64,000 bases of DNA from Balanoglossus misakiensis (Eukaryota; Hemichordata): positions 4,030,001-4,094,000 of the forward strand of contig CM082578.2 in assembly GCA_040954595.2 (NCBI GenBank). Direction: 5' to 3'. Positions 21,364 to 32,762 of this stretch are shown here, in pieces; position 1 is the first letter of the stretch; each line of letters opens with the position of its first letter. The notes beneath the pieces were generated by a model that saw nothing but the letters and a program-made list of their open reading frames with translations, had not been told where the DNA came from and ran no database searches. A program made the position numbers and the translations under genes.

Positions 21364-22850
21364 ATGGGGTATTCAGATGTTGGTGGTCTAAGTTCCAATG
21401 TCCAGACTATTCTCCTTCAAGAGTTGACGTGAAGTGGGTGCTTCTCATTGGTTAATTCTTCGGCAACTCACGTTTCCAAATAGTGCACATCAGGTTCATA
21501 ACAAAAAGTTTATAGTCAGGTTCACACAGGGAAAAATTTGAGACACTGTTTGCCTATGGTAAACACAGAGCATTAATCCTTTATGTCGCGTTGTGTCCAC
21601 ACACACAACGTTTATGTATAGGCGCTGAGGCTCGGCCCCATAGACAATGGGTTGCGGAGAGGTGTTAATCCATACACCGGCTCAGATCTGGCTGGCAAAG
21701 CCGTATCGAATCTAAGCCGTTTCAGAACCACTATGCACTGTCTGCACGTGTTTTTAAGCTGGTATCTGATCTGAGACGCTTCAGAACCGTCTTAATGGTG
21801 AATGTGTGTGACCCCCATAGAACTCAGCAATTAGCCATGTAAGCATTGTATCAATGCCTTCCTTGAAACGAACTGGGCCACTGAAGGATTATTCAGTCAG
21901 AGTTATCAGTAATAGTTAACAGGTAATGAATATGTCACTATCGCCGAATTGTTCTTTAACGGGTACTTAAAATGGGGGCGTTGCAGTTGCATTATCGAAC
22001 GTAAACAGTATTGACGACTGACCGTGTGATCGGCTTCAAGCAATCAGTTGTGCTGTCATGCAAGTAGTCATAAATATCCACGCAGTGTCAACCAAAGGTC
22101 ACTTATACAAGGTCGACAAGATCACACGATAACATTCAAACCAACAACAATTTGCTTAGCGCTATGTACTGTAACCAATATTGGTAACTTTTGTATTAAA
22201 ATAATAAATAATAGAGTCAAAAATAGTCGTACTTTAAAATTTCGATCAAAACAATAACACCGCTAGTTCCGATCATTGGGTCCTATGGTAATGTATTGGA
22301 GATCATTTACTTCCAAGTGCCAGGTCATCCTTTCAGCAAATTAGTAATTGAATAAGTTATTTCAAATTGGCCATATTTACGACATTTAATTTAATGCGGC
22401 TTGTGTGAGAAATACAATCCAATGTCCTTTGGAGTGTGATATTCTATTAATCCACGGCTATAGAAGTTGGCTGCTTTGGTAGCTAACCTCCATTCCTTTG
22501 TTGGCCGAAAGCTACCTTTTGATCAGTTTGCCTTACTCACGCACCTAAACAGCAAAAAGTATGGCTATGAATTTTGTTCAATTCAATGCAAGCTGCAGCT
22601 GTCCAAAATATCTGCAAAGATTGGAAACAGTATTTACAAGGGCGGATCGAAGGGGTCATGTACATAAAAATCCTTTCATAAAAGAAAATCCTTTGGGGAT
22701 GAATGACAGCTAGGCCTCAAATTGTTGTTAAAATGGCATGTTGTGCAGTTAAAAGCTGCAGAACAGAACTGATGTGACTGTTATCGAGAGACCAACTTTT
22801 CTCATGAAATTAAAACTCATATTATAACATATGTAGTACAAGCATTGATT
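21364..22850. other. Upstream region of the SLC16-like gene; no further gene seen
   Basis: This is likely the promoter and 5' UTR side of the transporter. No TATA element or coding homology is recognised with confidence. Short frames (22048-22257, 22467-22667) lack family resemblance. Confidence 0.4.
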
Positions 22851-22852
22851 AT

Positions 22853-23410
22853 ATGCATTGTGCAAAGCTAGTTGTTACCAAATTTCTTCTCATACTTTGG
22901 TTCTCATCATCATGCACTTTCAGCTCACACCTTTTATCAACATTTGTTGATTTGACTGATAATTGCCTGAAAAAATCAACCTACCTATATATTACCAGCT
23001 TACCAAGGTCAATTAATGAGCATTTGAAATATTGGAAAGCTTCTGAACTGCGAGCATGGCTATTTTTCTATTCTCTGCCCATACTTGTTGACATAAGGTC
23101 TGAATTTTCCTTGTAACATAACTTACTATTCCGAAGCAGCTGGTCTGGCTTCTTTCTCAAAATTCTGTTTCTGAAGATGATTTGAACCAAAGTCAACGGT
23201 TAAGTACTTTGATTAAATGCTTAAGCCCTTGTATGGCAGCAGATAGTTGACCCTCAATGTACACTCCCAGCTGCATTTACCAAAGTGTGTTAAAGACCGA
23301 GAGCCATTATGGGCACATTCCTGTGTTCCCTTTTGAAGACGCAAATAGAGAACTCTTAAAACTATTTCACTGTACACAAGCCATGGATATTCAAATCAAA
23401 TGTTCTGTCA
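22853..23410 (+). pseudogene. CACTA/EnSpm-type transposase fragment
   Basis: The frame 22853-23116 contains LPRSINEHLKYWKASELRAW and LFFYSLPIL, a block found in tnp2-like (CACTA) transposase proteins of invertebrates. After frameshifts, 23130-23400 continues with SQNSVSEDDLNQSQRL and PVFPFEDANRELLKLFHCTQ, matching the later part of the same domain. It is decayed and merges into LINE sequence near 23400. Confidence 0.5.
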
Positions 23411-23654
23411 GCAGTATTCATATGTTGCCATGCCAATACGTGCTGAATCACATGCTAGTGTTTTGGAGAAGGCAGTTGCAGCTGAGCTTCATCGGCATCT
23501 GAAAGCAAACAGCTTGTATACAAAGATGCAGTCTGCATATCGTAAACATCATAGTACGGAAAAGGCAATTGTTCGCGTTTATAAAATTCTTCGAGCCATG
23601 AATGGACAACAAGAAGTCATCCTTGTACTTTTAGACCTAATCTTCTGCATTTGA
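23400..23654 (+). pseudogene. CR1/L2-like LINE RT fragment
   Basis: The frame shows SHASVLEKAVAAELHRHLKA, MQSAYRKHHSTEKAIVRVYK and EVILVLLDL, the RT finger/palm entry of CR1/L2-type LINEs (VLEK, QSAYRxxHSTETA, LLDLSAAFD). Coding is lost just at the first catalytic Asp region. It is a short internal fragment. Confidence 0.75.
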
Positions 23655-23889
23655 AACAATTGACCACCAAATTTTACTTGATTAGACCATGAGCCAGTAT
23701 AGGTTTACCTCCCCACGGGAGAATTTTTGAGACAATGTTTTTCTGAAAGCCCATCATATACTGAGTAAAATTCACTTTTTTGCCATCTGGGCACCGGGGC
23801 GTTTTCGAGTTATTGGCTTCTAAATTATATTGGGTAACGTATGCAGAAAACCCTAAAAGTGCATATAAATTGACGTGGGGGGCAAAATT

Positions 23890-24215
23890 ACAATTTCAGA
23901 AAATGCTAGAGCCACCAGTTATACGGACTCTTGATTGTAGGATCTTCTAGTGTTGTGCCCTTGAGCAAGGCACTTTACTTCTCATTACTTCTCCCCACCC
24001 AGGAGGAATGGGTACCGGGTAGGACAGAGATTGCAATGTGTGTGTTTAGCTCTGCTGTGCTTATGGCTGCACATGTGTGCTGTTGTTTGCTCTCTGCGGA
24101 GTTAAATGGAATTAATTCAAGTCTAATGACTACGGGTAATAATTGTTATAAAGCGCCTTGAGCACAAAACATTGTGGGTATGTGCTCTGTATAAGAACTA
24201 TTATTATTATATTTA
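23890..24215 (+). mobile_element. SINE-like element with LINE-type tail
   Basis: It contains CCTTGAGCAAGGCACTTTAC, CACCCAGGAGGAATGGGTAC and TATAAAGCGCCTTGAGCACA, then ends in an (ATT)n tail near 24210. This layout (conserved core, CR1/L2-like tail, simple-repeat end) is typical of marine invertebrate SINEs. A tRNA-like head with clear A and B boxes was not confirmed. Inverted patches (GTTTACCTCCCCACG near 23704, CGTGGGGAGGTTCACC near 24256) surround it and may mark a MITE into which it inserted. Confidence 0.55.
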
Positions 24216-24649
24216 TTAACTTTTATTTTTTTTAATACTTTGACGAAATTTTGGCGTGGGGAGGTTCACCTATTTTTTTTACCACGGAACACACTCAAAA
24301 CCAGCATCTCTCTTGTTTGAAACATACCCTTTTATATATAAACGTACATCATCAAAGTCATTATAAAATCCTAACTGAAAACTAGTAAAACTGTAATTTT
24401 GCTTCAGCAAAATTGTGACGATATATATCTTTCCATAAACCGTCTTATCTGAATTAGTGTATCTTTCCCAATTAGCCTTGTCAACAAATCATTGCTCCGA
24501 TTTTCAGATAACTTTAGACTAGTATTTCACAATAACAGAAGCGTTTTTCAGTTCATACGGTATAGCCATTGATCTGTGTACTCTGGAAGCCATTGTGATC
24601 ATTTGGGATTCATTTGAGAGTCGTAAACTGCAAACAATTCCAAATTCGC

Positions 24650-25175
24650 CGGCTCGACTTGTTACCCAGGAAGAAAAGAAGTGACCATATCACTCGAATC
24701 GTTCGTGACATTCATTGGCTCTCTGTTGAGCATCTAATCGAATTCAAACTTCTTTGAATCAGTTTCAAAGTTCTACGCGGTCTTGCATCAGTACATGCAG
24801 TAAGCTTACAGGATGCACGGTCGCATTCAAAAATGGTGATATAAATTAACATCAACCCATCAGTACGTCACACTGCCTTTTTATGGTGACAGGGCCTTTT
24901 CCGTCTGCCAGGTGAACCTATATAGGTAGTGGAATGGCAAGTACTGTTACTACTTCTACATTTGATGATTTTGAAGAAGGGTTAATAAAACCTACCTTAT
25001 AAAATCATCTTATACGTAATTGCCCGTTTGTTGACCTTTATTTAACCACACTTTTGATTTTTTTTTCTCTTTTCTTCACTGTTGTCACTTTTAGTTTTTA
25101 CTTTATTGTAAAGCGCATTGAGATAACTTATTATGTAAAGCGCTAAGAAATAAAATTATTAATAAAATAAAATAT
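24650..25175 (+). pseudogene. L2/CR1-like LINE 3' end
   Basis: The frame near 24690-24790 reads SDHITRIVRDIHWLSVEHLI then EFKLL, a stop, and ISFKVLRGLAS. This is the C-terminal block of L2-type ORF2 (RDHITPILxxLHWLPVxxRI). The 3' tail has two TGTAAAGCGC motifs (about 25109 and 25136) and an AATAAAATTATTAATAAAAT end. Confidence 0.7.
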
Positions 25176-25263
25176 TAAATAGATAGTCAAGGTTGTAACA
25201 CTATAGCAGTTCGGTAAAAGTTACTATTATTAAGGCTTTTAAGGCGGCTTCGCTAATCAACAG

Positions 25264-25350
25264 AAGAAAATGGACACAGATCGTTGTAAAAAGCGTGTGA
25301 TACATAAGAAAATGGACACAGATCGTTGTAAAAAGCGTGTGATACATAAC
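25264..25350 (+). repeat. Recent 44-bp tandem duplication
   Basis: The 43-44 bp unit beginning GAAAATGGACACAGATCG occurs twice in succession with no difference seen. Confidence 0.85.
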
Positions 25351-25799
25351 CTGACTGTAAAGGTCATTGCAGGAGTTGCCTGATCAGTGTGCAGTTCCAG
25401 GTTTGACACAATACATCACTAACCAGTTTTACATGGGTTCAAATAATAGAAAACCATTATGATTGATTAAAGTTTTCTATATTGTGTAATGCTGTAATAC
25501 CAAATAATCCAACATGACGTCACCAGCTTTTACTGCTTAATGTATACTAAGGTGAGCATATCGAAGGGAATTTTAATTGAGAAACAATGTTTAACGCATG
25601 ATTTTGAAAGTAATGCACTGCTTTTTAACCATGAATCAACGCGCAGTGGCCTGCCATTATTCGCAAATGTTTTGATGGAGAACAGTATATCGAGTTTGAC
25701 ATTTACATGTATCCCACGCGTAGATTACAAAGATAGTCATTTTGGAATATAGGTCATTGATAAATTAAAGCCTCAAGAGCTACCACTTTTTGCATTATC

Positions 25800-27835
25800 T
25801 TCAGGATTTTATTTTCCAACTTAAATTGGTCCATCTAAATAAGCTTACTGATAAGTATACATGACCGCCTTATCGATACCCGATTTTGGATGTATGCAGC
25901 GATTTGAAAACGCTTTGTATTAAAACTGTGTCTCACCAATTTGATCAGCCTCCATACAAACAGTACACTCAGCTATATATCGTGGTATATGTCGCGAAGA
26001 GATGACAAACTGATGCAATTGTAAGTGATATGGTAAGGATTTTAGAGGATATATATCTGAAGTGTTTTACTGTTGAAAAATATTTGTGAAATTTTCTAGG
26101 CAGCTATAGGGGCTTGAAAACATTTGCTCGAACCTCTCCATCACAGACTTCAACTACTCTAGTGTCACGAGAATACCGCATAGTTCCTGCAATTTCGGGA
26201 CAGCAGACCACGTCAGTCAGTTCAGGTAAATGTCCATTCCATGGGCATGGATGCTGTGTCTGATTTAATTATTGAAGAAACGAACGATATAACAAAACAT
26301 TTTTCGCACTTGACTGCATCGCACATATACCCTTTCTCCCATCTTCATCGGTTCTGGTTATTTCATTATTATATGGATATGAACTTTGTGCAGCTATTTA
26401 TATCAGAGAAATATTTCTCCCATAACATAGCTGTATACTCCTTAACATTTCCAAATAATAATGGTCTGTAAATATACTTGCTCATCCCATTCTCAACACA
26501 CATTCTACCGTGGGAAATCTTAACCCAGCTAAGGAGTCTTGATATAATAGTGAACGCCGGTAGTCAAATGTAAGTTCAGCCAGCCACCACGTAAAATTCT
26601 TCATGCTGATTTAGGATGGAATTTCTGGCGTTCTCACAACCCCTATCCAATACTAAATTAATGTTCTGACACATGCATAGATGTTTGTCATTTTTTGAAC
26701 GTTTTGCAGGTGTCACCAAAGTTCGACCTCAATTCTTCCCTTTGTCTGTGTAGTCACCTAGGAATGATGGGAATCGTTTCATCTGATTGACGATGCTACG
26801 ATTAGCACAGGGGCGTCCGGCTGTCCTAAGATATAACAATACCAATCACAGGTTATGGTTTACTGTTCAAATGTTTCAATTATTTTAGATGTCTATTTCG
26901 ATACACATCATTGAAAGCAACCGAATGCTTTTTGTGCCAAATTGTAGGGCGCAGATATGTTTTGTATACATGGTTCTTTATTGACTCAAGCTATGAAAAA
27001 TGGAATAGTCTTATAGTGAGACAAGCTATGAGAACAAGTGAAGTGGGAATAGAGGCGCTCTGATGATGACTGTTATACAAGGCACTCAATGTATTCTTGT
27101 AAGATGCTTATAAATATATATATTGCTTGATCGGTGGGGAAGGGTACAATGCATTTGACAATTTTGCATTCCTCACATAGTGGGAGACGATCGACTTTTG
27201 GAATGTTGATATGGGAGGCTTTGTCGTATTTGGGTAAATTTTGCAGATACTTTTGTACCAATGTGCTGAATTCATATTTGCATATTTCTTCACCAACATA
27301 TCTCGCAGCAGAAGTAAGTCAATATCTGAATAATGCAAATGTTAAAAGTGGGTGACATGTATTTCTATAGCTACAAAGTTTGAGGAAAAGAAATGTGACC
27401 ATAAATAAATTAAAACCACTCTCTCAGTATCTACCCCGGAGCCCCTTACCGGTTGGTTAACCTCTGGGAACCGTGCATTGTAGCGTCATTGGTGTGGACA
27501 ATGCACGTAAAGCAAGGCATTAAATATGGATATCACATGTACACTCAAGAAAAATGTATATTTGCATGACAATAAGCCGGAATTCCATTAGTTGGGTAAA
27601 ATAGATGTTTTATACATAATCCCCATTGGTTATGACAGGAACACTTTAATGATTAATTCCCCTGTATTCAATTTATTCGTTTACCGCACGTCACAATTCT
27701 ATTCATTCCTTCCTTTTCATTTTGTGACTGTAATAAATACATAAGTAGTAATTTCCCGCATTGCATGCTGTACTGGTGCATACTTAATTAAGTAGGGAAA
27801 ACAAATCGCATACATGATTCATCGCTAGACACAAG
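25800..27835 (+). pseudogene. Decayed paralogue (block 1) of the 3' end of the lectin/GPS gene
   Basis: 25805-25910 aligns with the intron at 54025-54130 (shared TGGTCCATCTAAATAAGCTT-like segment). 26710-26850 aligns with the GPS exon at 54705 and its flank, with the acceptor TTTTGCAG kept. 27230-27350 aligns with 56020-56075 plus 60893-60940, across the LTR element inserted there. The GPS motif reads SSLCLCSHLG, so HLT has become HLG, and no full reading frame remains. 26700-27835 also aligns with block 2 at 33560-34530. Confidence 0.6.
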
Positions 27836-28185
27836 TTTGCTATTTGCATGTCACTCCACATGTGGTTAAAGGTCTCCGGCCATAGCAATTCAGCCCTGCC
27901 AATTAATTCAGCCAATCTTTTGTAGATCATGGTGACCTGTGACCTGAGTTGCTGCGGTTTGAGTCCTTTTGGCATACAAATAGAATTTCGAAAATGAAGA
28001 CCAAAATGACAGACACAAGTCTGGATTCTAGACTACCATGTCATAGACCCCTATGCAGTGTGCATTCAAGGTCTCGCTGTACTGTCATGATATAGGGCCT
28101 TCATTCTATCACCTGATCTTTACGCCATTGTGAGGTCACGGTGATCAAGTTTAATATTTCGTGATCGGCGCTGGTGTTAGGTTGA

Positions 28186-28512
28186 ATATTCCGAATAACA
28201 AATTTACCGAAACTTGCTCTGGCCGTCAGACGGTGGTCGACAGTGGCACCGTTCTCCCAAACCAGCAGAAACGCCGATACGACAGACGACATCAAGTCGT
28301 TTGAGGACATTCCCCGTCCAAGGAAGAAACTCCTCTCGTACATCGATATCTTCCGCAAATACCCCAAGTGGCGCCGTGAGATCTTTGAATCCATGTGGCG
28401 GGAAAAATTCGGGATAGTCAATTGTGTTGTCGTTGCAGATCCCGTCACCGCTGCAGAAGCCGTCACTCGAGCTGTAGGCACATATCAGCGTCGTGTGCCT
28501 GCGTGTGCCAAT
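28186..28512 (+). pseudogene. Orphan first exon of a mitochondrial-type cytochrome P450
   Basis: The frame contains an Arg-rich amphipathic leader (LPKLALAVRRWSTVAPF), then IKSFEDIPRPRKKLL, FESMWREKFGIVNCVV and VADPVTAAEAV, matching the N terminus of mitochondrial clan P450s (after the targeting peptide: FEDIPGP, then YGxIYRE and the VADP block). No ATG precedes the leader in frame after the stop at 28183; the expected start position reads ATA (ATA TTC CGA). A possible donor GTAGAT follows at about 28519. No later P450 exons, including the haem-binding FxxGxRxCxG, are seen nearby. It is an exon duplicate, a decayed gene, or an exon of a very long gene. Confidence 0.55.
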
Positions 28513-28611
28513 ATTATGTAGATAGTGATCTCTTTTAACTGACATGTGACAAAACTTGTACATAGTAGTAATTTGGTTATTTTGTTAATACCAATATACC
28601 ACATTCATTTG

Positions 28612-28706
28612 CTGCAGTTTTGCAGCCCCTGCGGCCGGCTCCCCTTGACGACTCCCCGCAAAAACAAAAATATTCCAGGGGAGCCGCAGGGGCTGCAAAA
28701 CTGCAG
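28612..28706. repeat. Long perfect palindrome
   Basis: The arms of about 25-27 bp are perfect (left starts GCTGCAGTTTTGCAGCCCC, right is its exact reverse complement), with about 40 bp between them. It resembles a small foldback element; no coding content. Confidence 0.8.
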
Positions 28707-28834
28707 CAACACATTCATATGCTCCATACATCCACTGTCATAGGATAGGGTCTTGATCTCCAAAATTTGTTAAATGCAAATCACACGCTTTTGCCAAGTA
28801 GCTTTAGAAACATTCTTAATGGTCGCTAGCAATT

Positions 28835-28968
28835 GTTCAATCTGATTAAAATCAGATGTAGGGAACGGCGACGTGTTTTTTATGCTGTCGTCTCACACTA
28901 CATCTGACCAACTGCTACTGAAGCTCCCGTTGAAATCGCGCATTCAGACCTGGCCAATTCTGGCTGTC
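28835..28968 (-). repeat. Interspersed repeat shared with 33405-33515
   Basis: Contains CTGATTAAAATCAGATGTAG (a self-complementary core), a CGGCGACGTGTTTTTTATGC segment and CTACATCTGACCAACT. The same parts occur in reverse at 33405-33515. Confidence 0.65.
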
Positions 28969-29701
28969 TTAAGGTGGCATTGCACGAAACCGTCAAGACT
29001 TTTTCAGAGGCCTATTTCTCATCAAAGACAACATTAAAACCCCTATAAACCATACATATTCTGGAAGCTGAGTTTTTGAACTTTTGTTTGAGTTGCACAT
29101 TTTATTGACCCCCGGAAATGGTTGCGTTTTGGGGTTAAAATCATTTTTTTGTATTATGTCATTCAATTGAAATTAGGTAAAAAAGTTGACCATGCATCAT
29201 GCATCTTAATATGTCATTCGAAACTAGAGTACACGTTCAAAACAACGAAAATTTTGTTTTGCGTTATCTGCTTCCATTGAGGAGTAATAGCATTTGTTAG
29301 ATTTTTTGAAAATTTGATCAAATTCACGATGAGTTGTATTGAATCAGAGTTTATTCCCGGCGCCAGGAACACTTTATCGACTAAAAAAAAAACTTTGTTG
29401 GATGGGTCATACACAATCCCCTGTTAAAATTTCAGCAAATTCGGACAACGCAGAGCGAAGCTAAATTCTTCTGAAGTTGTCAAAAGCAGCGAAAATGCAA
29501 ATTGAGAAACGAGGCCATTTGCATTGTTGACACCTATTTGTTAAGCTGTGGATTCATTCATAAAAGTGCTATTTTGGGTGATTATGCACCATTTCCGCCA
29601 AGACGCTGTTGTCATAATGTGGATCAGTATTAGACCTTCCGATTTATGTAAAAAAGAAAAGTTTGGCAAAAATCACAACTTTTCATGCAATGCCACCTTA
29701 A
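28969..29701 (+). mobile_element. Complete TTAA-flanked MITE, copy B (733 bp)
   Basis: Both ends carry a perfect 16-bp terminal inverted repeat, TTAAGGTGGCATTGCA and its reverse complement, with TTAA as the outer four bases. This is the pattern expected for piggyBac-type insertion. The interior has no long ORF. A reverse-oriented truncated copy is at 14713-15424. Confidence 0.82.
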
Positions 29702-30130
29702 ATAGGTACGGACATTGGAGGCATCCATCTTGTTTATGATCACGTGGTCTGCCCAGGTTTCTTGGCATGATATCAGGCCGTACCTGACCCCTTTCCCTTT
29801 AGCGTAGCGCAGCCAGCGGGATTGGGGCAGGGGACCAGACTAATACAAATGATGAACTGTCGCTGATCATTCATAAAATCTCCTAAGAAGTCGTCATGTT
29901 CGCCCTCGAAGTCATGCCGCCAGTCGGGAAAATGACGTGCTTCATGTAAAAGTTAATAAAAAACAATTTCCACTGCCATGCCATGTATCCCAAATCCATT
30001 AATGTGACAGGATTTTTAAAATGACGCTAACTTCGGCTAAGGAAGGTCAAGTCAGGGCAGTCGGTCGGTACGCGTTTCCGCAGAAATACAAACGATCGTG
30101 GCGACAGAATATCACCCTGGGACGGCCTTA
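29702..30130. other. Unassigned sequence between MITE and poly-G repeat
   Basis: No coding or repeat homology is recognised. Confidence 0.4.
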
Positions 30131-31830
30131 GGCTGCATTCACAAACACCTCTGGGGGGGGGGGGGTTCGAAAAAATGTAGGTTATGTAAGGGGGGATTTG
30201 AAATAATTTATGTACTGAAACGTGGGGACTTGAAAACTTTTCGGACTAAGGGACTGTCCAGAATTTACTTCCAGGGGGGGGGGGCTGGAGGATTTTCAGG
30301 GGGGGGCACCTATTTTCCCCAAGAAAAATTAGGGGGGGGGGTCAGACATAAAAATCACAATCCCTTAGGGGGGGCATGTAAAAAACCCTCACAAACTCAA
30401 AATTTGCTCAGAAGTACTGATTTATAAGAAACAAACCACCATGGCTACCTGGATGACAGATGAACTCCACAAGTGCATTAAAGTGGAACGACACCCACAA
30501 TTTTGGGCTTCAAAGTACAAACCGGGTGTCAAAAACGGCAACGTTCCGATGGGTTAATTCACTTTCACTTCCTGCGCAAGCAGAAGACGCGAGTTGAAAA
30601 TACTACAGTGACGTCAGCAACTTGCGTTGCAGTCGACGCGCAGCGCTCTTACACGTTTGACGTGTCATTTCCAATAAACAGACACATTTTGCGCGGATCT
30701 GACATGGCGAAATGTCAAGTTCATGATTTTAAAAACATATTCGGAAAATCGACGGGGATAAGTTTCTTTCAAAGGCAATGCTCTACGTGTATTGTATTTG
30801 TCGATGCGTGCAGACATAGACCCTGCAATGTCCACGATGCCATGCATGTCGACGTTTATGAACAAACCAAACCGTAAGGCCTATACAAAGTTGTTCTAAC
30901 TGCCGCTGATAATAATAAACGTACCGTTTTAAATCCTTCCTGCACGTTTTTTGGTACACGTGTTTGGGTTTAATTTCCATTTATTGACGATCGCATAGTT
31001 ATCAAATGAAAGCAACTAAAAGGGGCAGTTTTAATACATTTCAAGAGACGAAACATGCATAGAATAACTATGGTATTGGCTTCCATTATACTACGGACGT
31101 ACTACACCTGGAGAGCAGGACGATGCACCTGCGTTCTTTTCAACTCCATAAAAGGTGACAAAGTATTTTTGTAAGAAAAGTGGTTCGAAAAGGTGACAAC
31201 GAGGGAGAGACAACGAGGGAGGGTATTGTTTAATAACAGCATTGTCTGTTTCACCATAGACCCTAGGGTCTATGGTTTCACTGAAACCACACCAAGTGTA
31301 AGCCTTGACAAACGGGACCCATCGGAGATCAGAACTGCATGAACTTTTGTCCTCTGTAAAATTCAGTCGCTTGGTCGTAGAAGGGAATCTCTGGTTCAAA
31401 ATTGTAGCCTACTACCCGAGAATATGTTGCCATGCTAACGTCGTCGGTCGCGTGAGTGCAGGCGTGTATAAGCATAAGCTCGCTCCAACGCGTCGGCAGC
31501 GGACAACGGTACCACAAGTTGCTGACGTCACTCACTTCCGGGTTCGCGCACTTTTTGGCTGGCTGTAGCTCTGTTATGCGTAAGTGAAAGTGAATGAAAC
31601 CAACGTTTTTCATAGTACTTTTTAATCGCATTTCGTAGAATTGGCTCAAAAACGGATCACAACGCTCACTTTAAGCTTGAATTTCCGGTATTTTTTACGG
31701 TGGGTTATTTTGTATACTAGTATCTACTACAGTTTCTTGTTCTACTCTGTGAAGCATAATAAAATGCCCAGTATTTGGCCTGCCAGCACAGACCATAAAT
31801 GTACAGTGAACAGTCAGTGTTGTTACTGTT
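30131..31830 (+). repeat. Poly-G repeat copy split by an insertion
   Basis: 30131-30248 is related to the reverse of 32290-32340 (GCATTCACAAACACCTCTGG plus G-run). 30249-30481 and 31675-31830 together align with the uninterrupted copy at 14336-14712. The break coincides with TTAA on both sides of the inserted element at 30482-31670. Confidence 0.72.
30482..31670 (+). mobile_element. TTAA-flanked 1.19-kb insertion with subterminal inverted repeats
   Basis: It is absent from the related copy at 14.5 kb. Flanking TTAA is at 30478-30481 and 31671-31674. The ends are AGTGGAACG and the complement of AGTGAGCG. Subterminal inverted repeats are TTCACTTTCACTT (30558-30570) against 31582-31594, and an 18-bp perfect pair AGTGACGTCAGCAACTTG (30607-30624) against 31514-31531. 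An internal ATG at 30704 opens MAKCQVHDFKNIFGKSTGIS, which resembles a THAP-domain start in which the second Cys has become Phe. The function is unknown. Confidence 0.6.
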
Positions 31831-31889
31831 GACGAGCTCAATTCAAGTCCAGACTAGAATTCGTTAATTTTCTCATCAATCATTCATAT

Positions 31890-32340
31890 ATGTATATAAA
31901 AAGTTAATTTGCTTTTGGGTTCATTAAAATGCAGCTTTGAGCTCTGTATTTTATAACATTTTCTTACGTCGGAGGGGGACACCCCCTCCCAAACCACCCC
32001 CTTCACTTCTCGGTTTACAATATCTGCCAACACAGAATACAAATACTTAAAAATATAAACAATGTTCAGTTTTAATATACACGGATGAGGAAAAACATCA
32101 GTTTCAAATTCTTTTCATGGGAGCGCTGTTTTTCTTTTTTTACAAGATAGATAGGTGATGTGTTTTGCTGTGTGAAAGAAAATGGGGGGTGGGATTTCAA
32201 AATTTTAAGCCGTTCGGAAGGGGGTACTTGAAAATATTTCGGGTTGTGCACGGGGGGCATGTGAAAATTAACGGTAAAAAAATTTAATTCTCCCGCCCCC
32301 CCCCCCCCCCCCACTCCAGAGGTGTTTGTAAATGCAGCCT
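31890..32340 (-). repeat. Poly-C/G repeat, copy 1
   Basis: Shares its length with 32763-33145: TTTGCTTTTGGGTTCATTAA, GGGGGACACCCCCTCCC, CTGCCAACACAGAATACAAA, GATAGATAGGTGATGTGTT and a C-run followed by CCAGAGGTGTTTGT. A partial third relative is at 32540-32640. Confidence 0.7.
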
Positions 32341-32762
32341 TATCAGACTGTTTGTGTCGTAGTCTGTAAGCATGCATGTATATATTGGGGGAAGGGGGGG
32401 TTCATGGAAAAAAAAACAGGAAATTTAAGGGGGGCCACAGATTTCCCCCACAATTTACAAGGGGGCCATGGAAAAAAATCACCAGGAAAATAAGAAATCC
32501 TCCAGCCCCACCCTGGAAGTAAATTCTGGACAGTCCCTAAATATTGATTTTGAGTCCACAAAAATGCAGTTTTAAACCCTTCATATTTTTTTTTCTTTTG
32601 TGCGAGGGGGACACCCCCTCCCACACCCAACCACGTCATTCTTCAACACCTTCCAATCATTGACTGGTTTATCTAGTGTCCCCGGTCAGGGGATTTACCC
32701 CCCCCCCCATGCTAACTTTGAGCGGCGAAGGTTAAATTTGTCCTCCCCAACATACCAGTAGT

